Positions 44,827 to 57,100 of a stretch of DNA of 64,000 bases are shown here, piece after piece. Where the stretch lies: NCBI GenBank assembly GCA_014529385.2, contig CM043944.1, forward strand, positions 72,285,884-72,349,883, given 5' to 3'. How positions within the stretch are numbered: position 1 is the stretch's first letter; each line of letters starts with the position of its first letter. This DNA is from Adiantum capillus-veneris. Taxonomy: Eukaryota; Streptophyta; Polypodiopsida; Polypodiales; Pteridaceae. The position numbers and the translations under genes are program-made. The notes under the pieces were generated by a model, which saw nothing but the letters and a program-made list of their open reading frames with translations, had not been told where the DNA came from and made no database searches.

Positions 44827-45536
44827 TTACAATAGCAAAGAAGCTAATCTAGAAAGAGTGAGGCCGAAGAAACTCCAAGCTCCAAGCGCAAGAGGATGAA
44901 ACGTGACTCCAAGATCCACCATATCAAATGCTGAAGACAATAATTTTTTCACTTGCTGAAGAAATCCTAAATCATTGGAAACAAGGATGGAATCATCCAC
45001 ATAAAGAGAAAGAATCACAAAACTGCTACCTTGGCATTTAATATATAAGTTGGGGTCTGAAGGCAAAGAGATGAATCTTTTTAGAGGTGAGGATAAAGAT
45101 AAATTTTGGTATACCAGGCTCGCGAAGCTTGTTTGAGGCCATATAGTGCCTTATGGAGTTGAGCAACAAGGTCTTCTTTACCTGGAATAGAAAACCCTTC
45201 TGGTTGTTCCATATAAATTTCCTCTTCCAAATCACCATTAAGAAAAGTAGTTCGCACATCCATTTGATGAGCTTCTAAATCAAATTGAACAACAAATTCC
45301 CATAAAACTCGAACACTTGTAATGTGAACAACTGGTGAAAAGGTATCTTGATAATCAACACCAGCTACTTGGGAGTAACTTTTTGCAACTAAACGTGCCT
45401 TGAACTTGTCAAAAGATCCATCTGATTTTACTTTTGTCTTATACACCCACTTACACTTAATAGTTGTAGGACTAGAAGGTAATTCAGTTAGTATCCATGT
45501 ACCTTTAGAGATAAGGGAATCGTACTTTGCTTCCAT
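44827..45536 (-). pseudogene. Copia reverse transcriptase (unit 2), one frameshift
   Basis: 45,536-45,081 carries the N-terminal RT part: [71 protein letters not shown] and LYGLKQASRAWY. After a frameshift near 45,085 the catalytic YVDD follows at about 45,003. It ends, as in unit 0, after FDMVDLG with unrelated codons. RNase H is absent. Confidence 0.9.
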
Positions 45537-45763
45537 AGCCTCTTTCTATTGATCCTTTTGTGGTGAAGAGATAGCTTCATCATAAGTAACGGGATATTCA
45601 GAAGTAGAAAAAGCATTATCAACAATATCATCATCATAAACATGACATGAGCCATGTTCAAAATCAATAGGCAGATCAACAAAAATATAAATATCATCAT
45701 TGACATCATTCGGAATGGATGGTTGTGAAGAAGAAAGTTTCTCTATAGGATGAGTTTCATCAT

Positions 45764-46731
45764 CTAAAGAAATGGAAAATCATAAAGAAATGATTTAGTA
45801 TCATCAGAATCATCCATAAACAATGAGTCTCCCATAACCTGTTCGTTAAAAGTAGCATCACGATTCACAATTACTTCCTTGGAGGAAGGGTCATAGAATT
45901 TGTAGCCTTTGGAAGTGTCATAATATCCAATAAAAATAACTTTAAGACCAAGAGCATCAAGCTTTGTTCGTGTTTCTTTGGGAACATGAATATAAGCAAT
46001 ACATCCAAAGGTTCTGAAATGAGATACAGAAGGAATGTCACCTGTCCATGTTGTGATGGGTATCTTACCAGAGGGTGCAGTAGTAGGAAGATGACTCCGA
46101 ATAAATATTGTTGTCAAAGTAGCTTCAACCCAAAAAACACGAGATAAACCACAATGAATCAGCATACATCTTACAACATTGAGAATAGTGCGATTCTTTC
46201 GTTTAGCAACGCCGTTCTGTTGAGGTGAATATAGAATAATGTGTTCATGATGAATTCCACTGTCAACACAGTAATTCACAAACTCTCGAGAAACATATTC
46301 GCCTACATTGTCACTACGAAGCTTCTTAAGGCGACCAGTTTGAAGTTCCGTAGCCTTGTGGAACTGTTTGAAAGCAGATAAGGCCTCAGATTTTTGTCTA
46401 AGTAAAAATATAGTCGTATACGATGAGAAACCATCAATGAAAGTAATGAAGTAGCGATATTGTGATCTCGAAGAAGGTAGAGGTCCACATATATCAGTAT
46501 GAACAAGATCCAATATGTGACGAGAATGAGTTGTATTTGAAAGAGGAAAGGGTTTACAATTAGGTTTCCCAAGAGCACAAAACTCACAAATTCCCATATG
46601 GGGATGAGCTTTAAGATCCATGCCATGAACAAGATCACTACGCTAAAGATCAAGGAGTTTTGAGAAATCAGCATGAACAAAACGATGATGCCATACTTTG
46701 CAATCATGATCACATGGAGCAGTAACAACAT
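45764..46731 (-). pseudogene. Copia integrase (unit 2)
   Basis: Zinc-binding remnant plus a 285-codon rve domain frame (46,621-45,764): VHTDICGPLP, LRSDNVGEY and NGVAKRKNRT, with Lys at the usual catalytic Glu. In FITFIDGFSSY a Gly replaces the Asp of unit 0's FIDDFSRY. The 3' end runs into MGDSLFMDDSDD linker sequence. Confidence 0.9.
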
Positions 46732-46879
46732 TTGCTATAGCATCATTGAGAGAGAGTTCAAGAAAATTACCGTTTCGAGGAGCAGTGGCTATAGTCTGTC
46801 ATCTTTCTCAATTCGGCATTTGGTATGATCAAATCCAACAAAGAGATCAAGATCAACAAGTCTTGCAACTGAAAGAAGA

Positions 46880-47230
46880 TTACATTGAAGATCTGGTACA
46901 TGTAATACTCCTTATAAAATTCGAGTGGAAGAAGATAAGGTACCAAGATATAAATCTCCAATATCCTTTACTTGACCAAGTCCTATCATCAACAAGATAA
47001 ACAACATGTTGAACTGGTAGTGGATGATAGTTATGGAGCCACTTAGACTGATATGTCATATTTCCTGTAGCACCACAATCAACAGTAAAAAGTGAACCAT
47101 CACGTACATGAAGTATTCTATCTAGAGCAACTGAACATAGGACGGAGTTTGTTTTTGGTACAATGTTTTTTCGATGTTCAGTAGCATATGCTCTATTATG
47201 ATTTGTGTCGAATCGATGCTTATAGCACAT
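46880..47230 (-). pseudogene. Copia protease (unit 2), active-site Ser replaced by Cys
   Basis: 116 codons with TVDCGATGNMTYQ where unit 0 has IVDSGATGNMTY. Otherwise the same truncated domain. Confidence 0.85.
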
Positions 47231-47341
47231 ACAAGTGGGATGATCAGATCGTCCACAATATTCACAAGAAGAGGAAGCAGAGTCTCTAGATAAACGTGGT
47301 TGTTCCGTGGTAATATTGTGTTCTTCATCATATTGACGTGC

Positions 47342-48202
47342 CTAACAATCTTCTTCAGTATGGCCATTTCTACTGCAGTAAGAACATTGCTTACTAGGAA
47401 ATTTGAGACGAGAGAAAATATTACCACGACGGCCACCTTTGCGGTTTCCTCTTTCAAACGGACGCCTTCGAGCATGAAAAACACGTTCCATCTGTTGTGA
47501 CTTAGTCTCCTCTTGTGAAATCATAGCTGTATCATGACCAACATTACGTCGTTCTTGACGTTGAGAGTATTCAATTAAAGACATGCAGGCTTGGTCGAAA
47601 TCAAGACCATATTTATTAGAGAGAATAGTAACAATGTTATCATAAGAGGAGTCATTCACCGTATCAAGCAGAAGTGTAATCAGCTGTTTTGATGGAACAG
47701 GATCACCGGCAACAGCAAGTTGATTAATAATAGATTTGAAAGACTCAATATGTCCCGTCATGGCAGTACCAACTTCATATTGTAGTTTGTTAAGAAACCC
47801 TCTCAAATAAAGTATTTCTGTAACATGTTTCTTTTGAAAGTTTGCAATAAGGTACTTCCATACGTCGGGGGAAGTAGGCAGTTCATACATATCAAGCAAA
47901 AGAGAATCACTAAGAGCAAAAAGAATATACCGGCGAGCTGCTTCAAATATAGGTCCTTCAGTGATAAGCACGTTATCATGATCTATATCAATAGGATGAG
48001 GCGGACAAACACGATTTCCAAGGACAACGTCAAAGAGTTCATCGCCTTCAAGAATTAACAATATCTTTGCTTTCCACCCGGAAATCCTTGGCCTTGGAAA
48101 GGAGGAACAGAACGCTGCCCAGAGTGAAAGCCATTGACAAGAATAATCATAGCCATATCTAATTGCGAGAAGACGTATAAGATAAGATCGCATAATTTGC
48201 AC
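47342..48202 (-). pseudogene. Copia gag with zinc knuckle (unit 2)
   Basis: 286 codons, ending CSYCSRNGHTEEDC then TAG, exactly as in unit 0. The start before GWKAK is probably in the wrong frame here too. Confidence 0.88.
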
Positions 48203-48918
48203 ACCATATATGGTGAATGCAGAAATTGAGAATGAGAGAAATATGATGACTGTGTTCTATCAACGATAAACGCAAGAAGGATGCTCAATACACGTCCAAA
48301 GATGTGAGAGACGTCATTCAAAAAAACAGGGAAAAGGAGACTTCAATAATAAAAGAGTCCTCAAAATAGGGTGACGTGAGACGCAAGATTGACGGCCACA
48401 ATATGAATAAAGATAAATTTTCTTGAAAAGTTAATGCCAAAATTAAAAAAACGATCGCGGATGCTTCACGAAGACGCACGACGAAGAAAGCTGCGTCAAG
48501 CTCCATTTGCAGTAAAAATAGCATAACTTTCTGTTGCGAACTTCGATGGACGCAAACCTAGAACTCAAATCGAAGAGCTCGAGGAGACGAATAAGTTTTG
48601 GATGAAATATGCCATTGCGCTTTTCCCGTTTCTCCAGATTTTGAGCAGAAGACCCCCAAAAATTGAGACGAAGTTCAGGGTGTCAAAAAACAAATCAACA
48701 ATAAAACATAATCAATGATTTATTATATCCATTACTAATAAACACCACTGAAAACACTAATCATATTCTTATTAGCACAAAACAACCACAGTTAACAAGG
48801 ATCAATCCTCAAAAAATAAAATTTATAGCAATTTTGAATCTTACATGCGAATCGCATACACATACTTTTTTGTCACCATGAATTGAATCGGCGTGTGATC
48901 GTTACCACTCTGATACCA

Positions 48919-48927
48919 TGTTGAGAT

Positions 48928-48994
<67 letters not shown>

Positions 48995-49098
48995 AGAGAC
49001 ACCATGTATGCTCCCAAAGACTGATTCATATTGAGGACAAGATACAAATATATAGGTGAGACCAAGTTGAGTAGCGTGAGCCATATATAGCTCCAACA
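48919..49098 (-). repeat. Copia 5' LTR with (GA)n (unit 2)
   Basis: 180 bp with a ~62-bp GA tract (48,931-48,992). Followed (minus) by the tRNA-iMet primer site. Confidence 0.92.
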
Positions 49099-49188
49099 AA
49101 GAAAACCTTTAGTTAATTTGGGATGATCGTCCACATTTGGTACATGCTTCAGTATTCTAGTCTACTCCAGTTTGATATCAAATGAGTA

Positions 49189-49509
49189 GCATGATATTAA
49201 GCTGAGACACATTTTTCTCGAACACTACTGATGCTCTCTCTTTAATCATACGCAAAAGCCAACAGAAGGTCCCCAAAACTTTGGTTTTTATAGGAATCAC
49301 AAAAGATGCTTCTTTAAAAGGAATCACAAAAGATGCTTCTTTAAAAATTTAAATGAAAGTTAATCTAGGAAGAGGGGGGGGTTTTCCATGGGCATGGCAC
49401 ATCGATGAGACGGAGAGAGGGAAAAGCGGTAAACTTTTTCCAAGGCAATAATGTTCAGGGAAGATGTGTCTTGGCTTGATATCGTGCCGTTTTTAGTTTC
49501 CAAAATTCC
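49189..49509. mobile_element. MITE-like element, left-truncated (unit 3)
   Basis: Same as 31,475-31,798. The outer 22 bp of the left inverted repeat are missing at the unit 2/unit 3 joint. Confidence 0.72.
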
Positions 49510-52009
49510 ATTTCCCTCTTGTATAACAAGTCTTGATTTCAGGTCTCCTTGTTGGATAGATCTTTAAGGTCTCTTGGGATACTTTCCTGCGACAAAAAAA
49601 TACTCTTTTTCTTCTTCTTCTTCTCCTCTCGTTGTCTGCTCTTGTGCCCTCGTCCCCTCTCCTCTTGTGCCCCTCACAACCGGAGGTATTTTGAGAGTAT
49701 CGAGAATTTGAAGGGCATTTTGGGAATTTATGGCAAAGTATTACTGGGGGTGTGTTATCCTCCTCACTATCTCACACGGGCATGGGCTGGATGGGATCAA
49801 TGGCCCACACCCATTTAGGGGATCGGGTGCGATATGAGCCTTCCGATGCGACTTTTGTAAATTCGGGAAAACATGTAAATTCGAGCGCACCAAAACTTGT
49901 AAATTCGGGCGCCCCCTCCCTTGTTCAGTTATTTTTTTTAGATTATTTTTGAAACGTGCCAATAGTGTCTATATTACTTTTCAACGTTGACAAGCTTGAT
50001 GCAATATGGAGCATGCTTCAGTTAACCCCAAATCAAACTACAGCAAGCCACACCCCAAAAGTAGGGGTTTCCATTGGATACTTACTACATAACTTGAGGC
50101 AATGTAACAATCCAAAATCGACATAGGTGATTGTCGGCATCAACAAAGCTATGTGCTCCAGCAATTTTTTCTTTTTAAGTATACATCAATGAAAGTTTGT
50201 GATCTTGAACTTGTATTATAAGTTTGTGAAAGCACTAAAGGTATATAGTCTTCAATAGCTCTAGCATAGCCAAGTTTTTTCAATCTTAATACAAGTAGTA
50301 GATATCTTGAGGTGTGCATAGTTATTGTAGAAATTATAGTTGATAAGTTTGTGATAACACTAGGAATATTCTTACTGGTTAGCCTTGGCATGCGTACAAT
50401 TCTTAGATGATAGACATTCTTGAGTTTACTAGTAAACATATTTACTTACACAAATTGCTATGATAGACATAGTTGTTCCCAGGCTAGCAATGGATATTGG
50501 TCGTTGTGCACCCTAAAAGTGGGTGGATGGCTAGAGCAACGATATTGATTCCTAGATTCCATAGTTAGTGGTTATGGGTGGATAAGCTACTTTGCAATAT
50601 GGCTAGACGAGAAAAACATGTCTTTGAGATAAGTAGCAACAATATTGATGATTAATATTCCTAGGTAGTCTCCAAGGAATGCATAATATAAATAGTGTAT
50701 CAAGTATGAAGTGGATATATAGTGTTAATTGGTAAGCTTGGGTACATAATAAATCCATAGATATTTGAAAATGTGGCTAAACAATAGATGTGTAGAGGAA
50801 CAGTATTGAAGGATCCATAATTATTTTACAATATATCTAAACCATAGATGGCTAGTGAAACACTACTAACGATAATTATCCCTAAGCAGTATCCGAGGAT
50901 ATAGTGGGTGCATAGTGTTCCGTCATTAGGGGTGGATAATAGTAATAGAGTTACTTGGAAATATAGAAATATGGCTAGATCTATAATTTGTGAAAGCTGT
51001 AGAGGTAGATAGTTTTAGATAACCATGACATAGCCAAGCTATTTCAATGTTTTATAGTCTTGATACTAGTATGGATAATTATGAGATCATAGAAATTCTT
51101 GAGCTTAGTAGTAAACATCTTTACCTTCATAAGTTGTTATGGTAGGTACAATTGTTCTAGGATAAAGTGATACTATGGAATTCAAGTGCATGTAGGTCAC
51201 GAGAATAATTGAAGCTATACTTGACAACCGATGTTGTAAACAAGTACATATGGCAACATAAACTCTTTATGTCATAATAGATCGTGCACGAGGTCTAAAG
51301 TGGCTATAAAATGTTAATTGGTAACCTTGGGTACATAATAGATCCATAGTTATTTGACAACATGGCTAAACAATAGGTGACACGAGAGACAATATTGATG
51401 TTTTACAATATATCTAAAGCATAGTTGCCTAGTGAAACACTACTAAGGATAATTATCTTGGAGACAATATCTTGATACTAGAAATATTAATTGTCTCGAG
51501 GTGTATATGGTGTGGTTTTTGATATGCATAATTACCTGGCAATGAGGTGCGCGCTGCAACATGACGAGTCTCTCTCTGTGTTTCCAGTATATGACGTCCA
51601 AGATGAGCAGTGTACTGAAATAAAGGGACACCTGGGTGGTCGGCTAAGGAGAAAGGGTCCCTCAAAAACCACTCACCAGGGTCCCACTACACTCGTGCCA
51701 ATGGAAAACACTCCCAAGCCCACACCCTCTAGTGGCCAGTCGCAAGAGCTGCTGGGTCAGGATCTATGACACAAATCCTCCCACAGATGCCCACCACTCA
51801 GATCCTCTAAAAACAACACTCTGCCACCTATGGGGCCTCTAATGAGACTCGGTGTAAGCGTCTCTCACCCTATAGCTATGATGTCCTATGATGTCCCGAC
51901 GCATGCTCTGCACCCCTCTCATGCCTTGAACCAATATCTCAAAAACTTTCAATAATGTTACACTATTTTCCACAAAATTTGAATGAGTTTTTTCCCTTGC
52001 CTCTTGTAG
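49510..52009 (+). repeat. AT-rich repeat block upstream of CACTA copy 3
   Basis: Matches 31,799-34,402. A proline-rich open frame at 51,491-51,769, equivalent to 15,578-15,796, stays open here but is interrupted in unit 2. Confidence 0.75.
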
Positions 52010-54172
52010 GGTGACCCAATAAATTTCTCCCTTCTTCTACATTGGGATGGGTTCCAAACCGCTGCTACAGCACAAAAGGATAGTGCTGTGGTGGAAATAG
52101 TTATCATGAATGGCGGGAAAAGGTCAATTGTTGAACCTATTCCAGTTCTTTTCTTGCCCTTGTCTCATAAGGAGCTAGAAAGAAAGCATGGTGATGTATT
52201 ATCATTGTCCTTCAACCATTATTGGTTGAGCTTGAAACATCCTTTCTAGATGGATTTGATGTTGATTATGCCATGCCCAATGAAGCAATTTGCAATGGCC
52301 TTCAAGAGGGAACAAGTCTAAGATTTATATTGATGGTTTGTACCGGCGATCATCCTGCTCAGTGCAAACTAGGTCAAGTGAAAGATGGTGGAATGGCCTT
52401 TTGTAGGTGAGACAAGGCGATGGCAGAGGTAAGGCGAGATGGTAATGGTACACAATGTTATGTTTACTCAAATAATAGATATCAAGGAAGATATCCTCTT
52501 GAGGAACGACATGTAGATGACTTGTGGAATAGTATTAGGATGTCCAAACGATGTACAACAAAGGAGAAGGTGGAGGAGACTTTAAGAGATGGAGGTCTAG
52601 CAGGTGAATCGGTGTTGTGGAGACTCTTTCATCTCTATGGATTTGACATCTCGAGAGACCTTGTGTATGACGTCATGCATATACTACGTCCTTTAAATCT
52701 CTTTCAAAAGTACATAAAGAGATTAATTTCATTGGCCTCTTCGCAATTCAAGAAGAAGATTGAGGTTGCTGTTAAAGAGGTTGCGGACTCTATTTCAAGG
52801 CCTATCTTGCATGCGGGTAGATGGCCAAAACGTGCCTCGACACAGTTCAAAATGTTTAAAGCAGAGGAATGCCAAAAATTCATTCAATGGTGTCTACCAC
52901 ATGTTCTTAATGTGGTAGATGGAATTAGCAAAGAGGACAAATAACTTGGGATAATTTTGGTGGATATTGCCCACATGTTTTTTGACTGCAGTCGAGAAAA
53001 GGGTTGGAGCCAAGAATACATTGAATTTTGCCGCTCTTTATTCCTATCATGGAGAATCCTTTATGAGGAGTACTATGGTGCCAATTCTTCTCCACTAGAA
53101 CATGTAGCAGGTATGGTTAGGTCAAAATTAACTAGCTTGGTAGTACAAAAGCTTTTGATAGTAAGCATCTAAAGCTTTTGATACTTACTAATGGATTTTT
53201 TCTGTTCACTTGTTTTGAAGGTAATGGAGAGATTTTGGATGATATTTATCGTCATGGCTCTCATGATGGCACATGGTGTTTTAAGCATGAGAGAGATATT
53301 TCAAACTACTTGAGCATACATACCAACAACAAATCGAATGAAATATCTTATAGCAAATACCATAGTCGGGTTTTGTGTATAGACATACACAAACAATTGA
53401 ATTTAGAGAAGGATGGTCTCACAAGTTGCCAAAGAGATATGATTCTTATACATTCATGATTGATCTTGCCTGAAAATATCATTCATGGAGCAAGAGATAG
53501 GTGTTTTGAGATACACGAGAAATGCGCCCTTCATACATCTTCTGAGAAGAAGGCTAAGGATGTCTGGAATGCTTCTCTTCAATTATTACCATGCCCATGC
53601 CAAATCATGATCAAGAAAAAGGGAGTTTTTGTGGGAGCAAAAAAACCAAAGCCGATAGAGCTTGAGACATTGGAGATAAATGGAATGATAGATTTTTGGC
53701 TAGAAAACGTATTTGCTCATGAACAACGGGGAGAAGTCAATGTATTTGTTGTGGTAAAAAGTTTATTAGATAGCCCCAATATGTTTCACGACAAGTCTGG
53801 AATGTGCCTTATTCACAAGAGCCAAAAGTCTAATTGTGGTATCATAGTTCAGCCTATTGAGTGTTTGCGTTGCAAATTCTTTTGGCTTTGCACACAATCG
53901 GATGAGCATGAGATACTTTATGAAACTAGTTGTCTCAAAGTTCTCTCAAGGTTATTATCTCCATGCCAGGCAAGGTAGGGTGTGTCCCACAATGTCTTGA
54001 GAAGGGTGACCTTGTCCTTGCAAGGCAGAGAGAAGATTTGAATACCAATGCATTTGTGAGAAGTGTGGATATTGACGAAAAAAAGGCACTTTTAACATGG
54101 AAAGATGAGCAACATGGAAAAGATTTGGTGGATTGGAGACACATATATAAGGTTATGCAAGGTATTATCTAG
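52010..54172 (+). pseudogene. CACTA (tnp2-type) transposase pseudogene, copy 3
   Basis: Same architecture as copies 1 and 2: exon from 52,010, LHWDGFQTAATAQK, CTGDHPAQCKLGQ, YDVMHIL (DxxH), VDIAHMFFDCSREKGW, intron 53,111-53,220, and the C-terminal Tudor-like stretch to 54,172. Breaks: 1-bp loss near 52,206 and the 160-bp loss near 53,699, both shared with copy 1; TGA 52,408 and TAA 52,942, shared by all; private TGA at 53,457; private 5-bp insertion near 53,965. A 3-bp in-frame insertion adds Arg in YDVMHILRPL. Confidence 0.88.
53111..53220 (+). other. Predicted 110-bp intron in CACTA copy 3
   Basis: GTATGG...TACTAAT...TTTTGAAG, same position and length as in copies 1 and 2. Confidence 0.75.
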
Positions 54173-57100
54173 ACAAAGATACATCTATCGTTACTTTTGT
54201 GTATTTAACTACTTTTCTTGGAGTCATGCGTTTAATAATTTTTTTAATAATGGTTGTTGTAGGTTGTCATGCGCATTACAATGCGGAGGCGACTTGAATT
54301 TGGACTTCTAAGCAGCCTAATAAAACTAGTGTATTTGTGCTACCTAGTCTAGATTTTGTCAACCAATGTTAGATTGTACCTCATGTGGACTCCCTACATT
54401 GGCTAGATGTGGAATTTTCTGCCAGTCTATTTATTTCAATATGTAATCGTTTATCTATGTCATGTTTATGGTCGACGTTTAAATCATATCAGCACATGTT
54501 GGCTACCTGGTTACTCAGGTTTCCAAGTTCAAGTTTTGATGTTTACTTTTATTTGAAAAGTAATTTTTAGATGTATTTTATTTTTGACAAGTTTTATACT
54601 ATATGCATCTTTCTAAAATCAATAATATTACTAATGTGTCAATGATAATCTTCTGTTGCAACTGTTAGAATCTTTTTGCAGCTCCTTATGCAGACAGTAG
54701 GAGATGAATCAAGAGAGAAGCGCTAACAATTTTTGGAGCTTGCGTAGAGTATGACATTGTAGAGTTCATTGTGTTCATTGCACGATTCAATAATCTCCAA
54801 TTTTGTGTGTTGTAGAAAGCTGTGTACTATCGTTGAACGTGTTTTTTTTTTTAATAAACTAGCAATTTATATGGATTCTGGTGTTGGTAAGTTGAAGCTA
54901 CTCATGCCTAGCTTGCTATTTGATGTGTTGTTGCAGGAGACAAAGGGAATGTGGATTGTGTGGAGAAAATTTATTTCTTTTAAAGTGGTGTTGGATATTT
55001 GTGTTGGTAACAAAAACTCTTTATGCTTAGCTTATTACCTGATATGTTGTTGGACACATTGTGAAGGTGGGTTGTGCATGGCCAGGTGACTTTTAGGTGA
55101 GAAAGATGCTATATTTTGGAAGTACTTTCCACTGCTAAGCTGTAACAGTAAGTGCATATGTCACCATGGGTTTCTACCCATTTCGTTTGGTGAACCATTT
55201 GCATGCTTCAGAGCTTGAACTGCAATGTAGAATGTGGAGTGTAGTAGGTATGTGAAGAATGTGAAGCTTGATTTTGTGGCACATGTGGCTTTTAGGTGAG
55301 CAAAATGCTTGAAGGTATGGTCTACTGCTATGTTGTAATAGACAATGATTATGTCATTATTATTGTTTTCTTATGAACCATGTGCAGGCTTTAAAGCTTG
55401 AAGTGCTATGTTTTGGAGATACTTTCCATTGCTAAGCTGAAACAGCAACTGCATATGTCATCATGGATTTCTGCCCATTTTCTTTGTGAGATATGTGCAT
55501 GATTCAAAGCTTGAATTGCAATGCAAAATCTGGGGTGTAGCAGGTTTTTTAAAGATGCATTTCTTCAAGGCCTCACCCACAGTTTATGGCTGGTTTGTTA
55601 TCTGATATGTTGGAAAGAATATGAAGCTAGCTTTTGTGGCACATGGGGCTTTTAGCTAAGAAAAATGATGCCTTTTAAAGGTATTTTCTACTGCTACATT
55701 GTAATGGAAAGTGATTATGTCATCCATATTGTGGTTTTCTTCTGGTGAACCATGTGCGGATTTAGAGCTTGAAATGCAATAGAGAACATGGGGTGTAGTT
55801 GCTTATATCAAGATGCGTTTCTTCTTTTATAGCTTCTTCCTTCTATTTTCTATACGTAATTTTGCAGGTATATTTGATCATGATACCACGTTGCTACAAA
55901 AAAGTCTTTTGGATAAGGCCATACGAGTATATTTGACCATAATTTGATGTTACTGCAGACAAGCATATTGGATGAGGCCATTAATCTTGAGTTTGTGAGG
56001 GATGTGAAAATATCCATGTTCAACTTAATAATCAGCGAGAATAAAATCGATTTACTCGAGTATGTGAGTATAGTTATCAATCATCATGTAAAATGAACCA
56101 GAAATGAGTCATTTGGCTGAGTTTATGACCAATTTCTGAAAATGTACTGATTATGTCATGTGTTTTCCATGTATTTACTAATAGAAGATAATGATAAAAG
56201 GGAGAAGATAACACTCATGTTCAGGAGTCGAGATCTGCTTAGATGCAAGGTTCGTTGATGGAGAGCTTAATCCAAATTCATGTATAATAGAACAATAGCT
56301 ACAGAAATACACTTATAAGGACATCCTAGGGATTGAATATGTAGCCGATTCTACATTCAAATTCGCAGGGATTTAGAATTTATAAGCATAGAAATGGTAC
56401 ATTAAGTGAAAATTGGTCAACTGACGTAGATACTGGAAGAACCGAGGAGTTTGATAATGGTTTGTTACATGACACTTTGACTTTTGGTCTTTCTTTGGGC
56501 TCAAAAATGATACATGGTGCTTTGATTAGGATAAGGATCTTATCAAATGTGTGATCAGATCCCATTGTGTTGTACATATCATCTTCTTTTCAATTGTTGG
56601 GCATTGCATATGTTGAATTTAGGGTTAAGGGTTTTTGTATATTATGGAGAGAATTTCCAATTGCATGAAATACTTCAAAGTGATAACTTTTTTGAGGTTT
56701 TGTATGATGTACTGGTGCAAAACTTTGAACACCAGCTTTCGTTGATGGATTTTGAAGGTGGAATGTATAATGTTCAGATAGCATAATAGGGAAATAGAGG
56801 AAATTTTGTCATAGTTGGATTTTTAGCTAAATGTACAAATTAATTGGTTGCATAAAAAGGAAATAGCAGTTTAAAGCATAGAATGAATTGTTTTAAGAAT
56901 CGTATGTACTTTGCTTTTTGTGCTCATATTGACTTTTTAGGTATAGTGACTTGTCTCCATCTATATAGCCGGGTTGTGAGGTTTGCTACTAAAAAGATTA
57001 TTGAATTGGCAAATATAGTTCCGGTACATGGTTTGCATGTTGTGTAAAGTTTTGAGGTCATGCTACTTGCTACATTGAGTAGTTTTTTGGTTGTACCATC

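Larger units (their letters stand above)
44420..49098 (-). mobile_element. Ty1/copia retrotransposon with both LTRs (unit 2), inactive
   Basis: 5' LTR 49,098-48,919, primer site complement CCACTCTGATACCA (48,905-48,918, tRNA-iMet type), leader, gag, protease, integrase, RT, polypurine tract, 3' LTR 44,595-44,420. At ~4.7 kb it is short for copia because RNase H and the RT C-terminus are deleted. The flanks (CCATG and AAGAA) do not form a target duplication, so the two ends may derive from different recombination events or the flank has been rearranged. Shares its gag stop, integrase Glu-to-Lys change and RT truncation with the unit 0 copy. Confidence 0.93.
31453..49188. repeat. Duplicated composite unit 2 (most complete copy)
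   Basis: Contains in order MITE (31,453), AT-rich repeat block, CACTA pseudogene (34,403), shortened tail, TR-1 with a 2.75-kb insertion, flank, and full copia (44,420-49,098). All parts except the 39,673-42,419 insertion recur in units 0, 1 or 3. Transposase starts in units 1, 2 and 3 are 18.4 and 17.6 kb apart. Confidence 0.88.
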
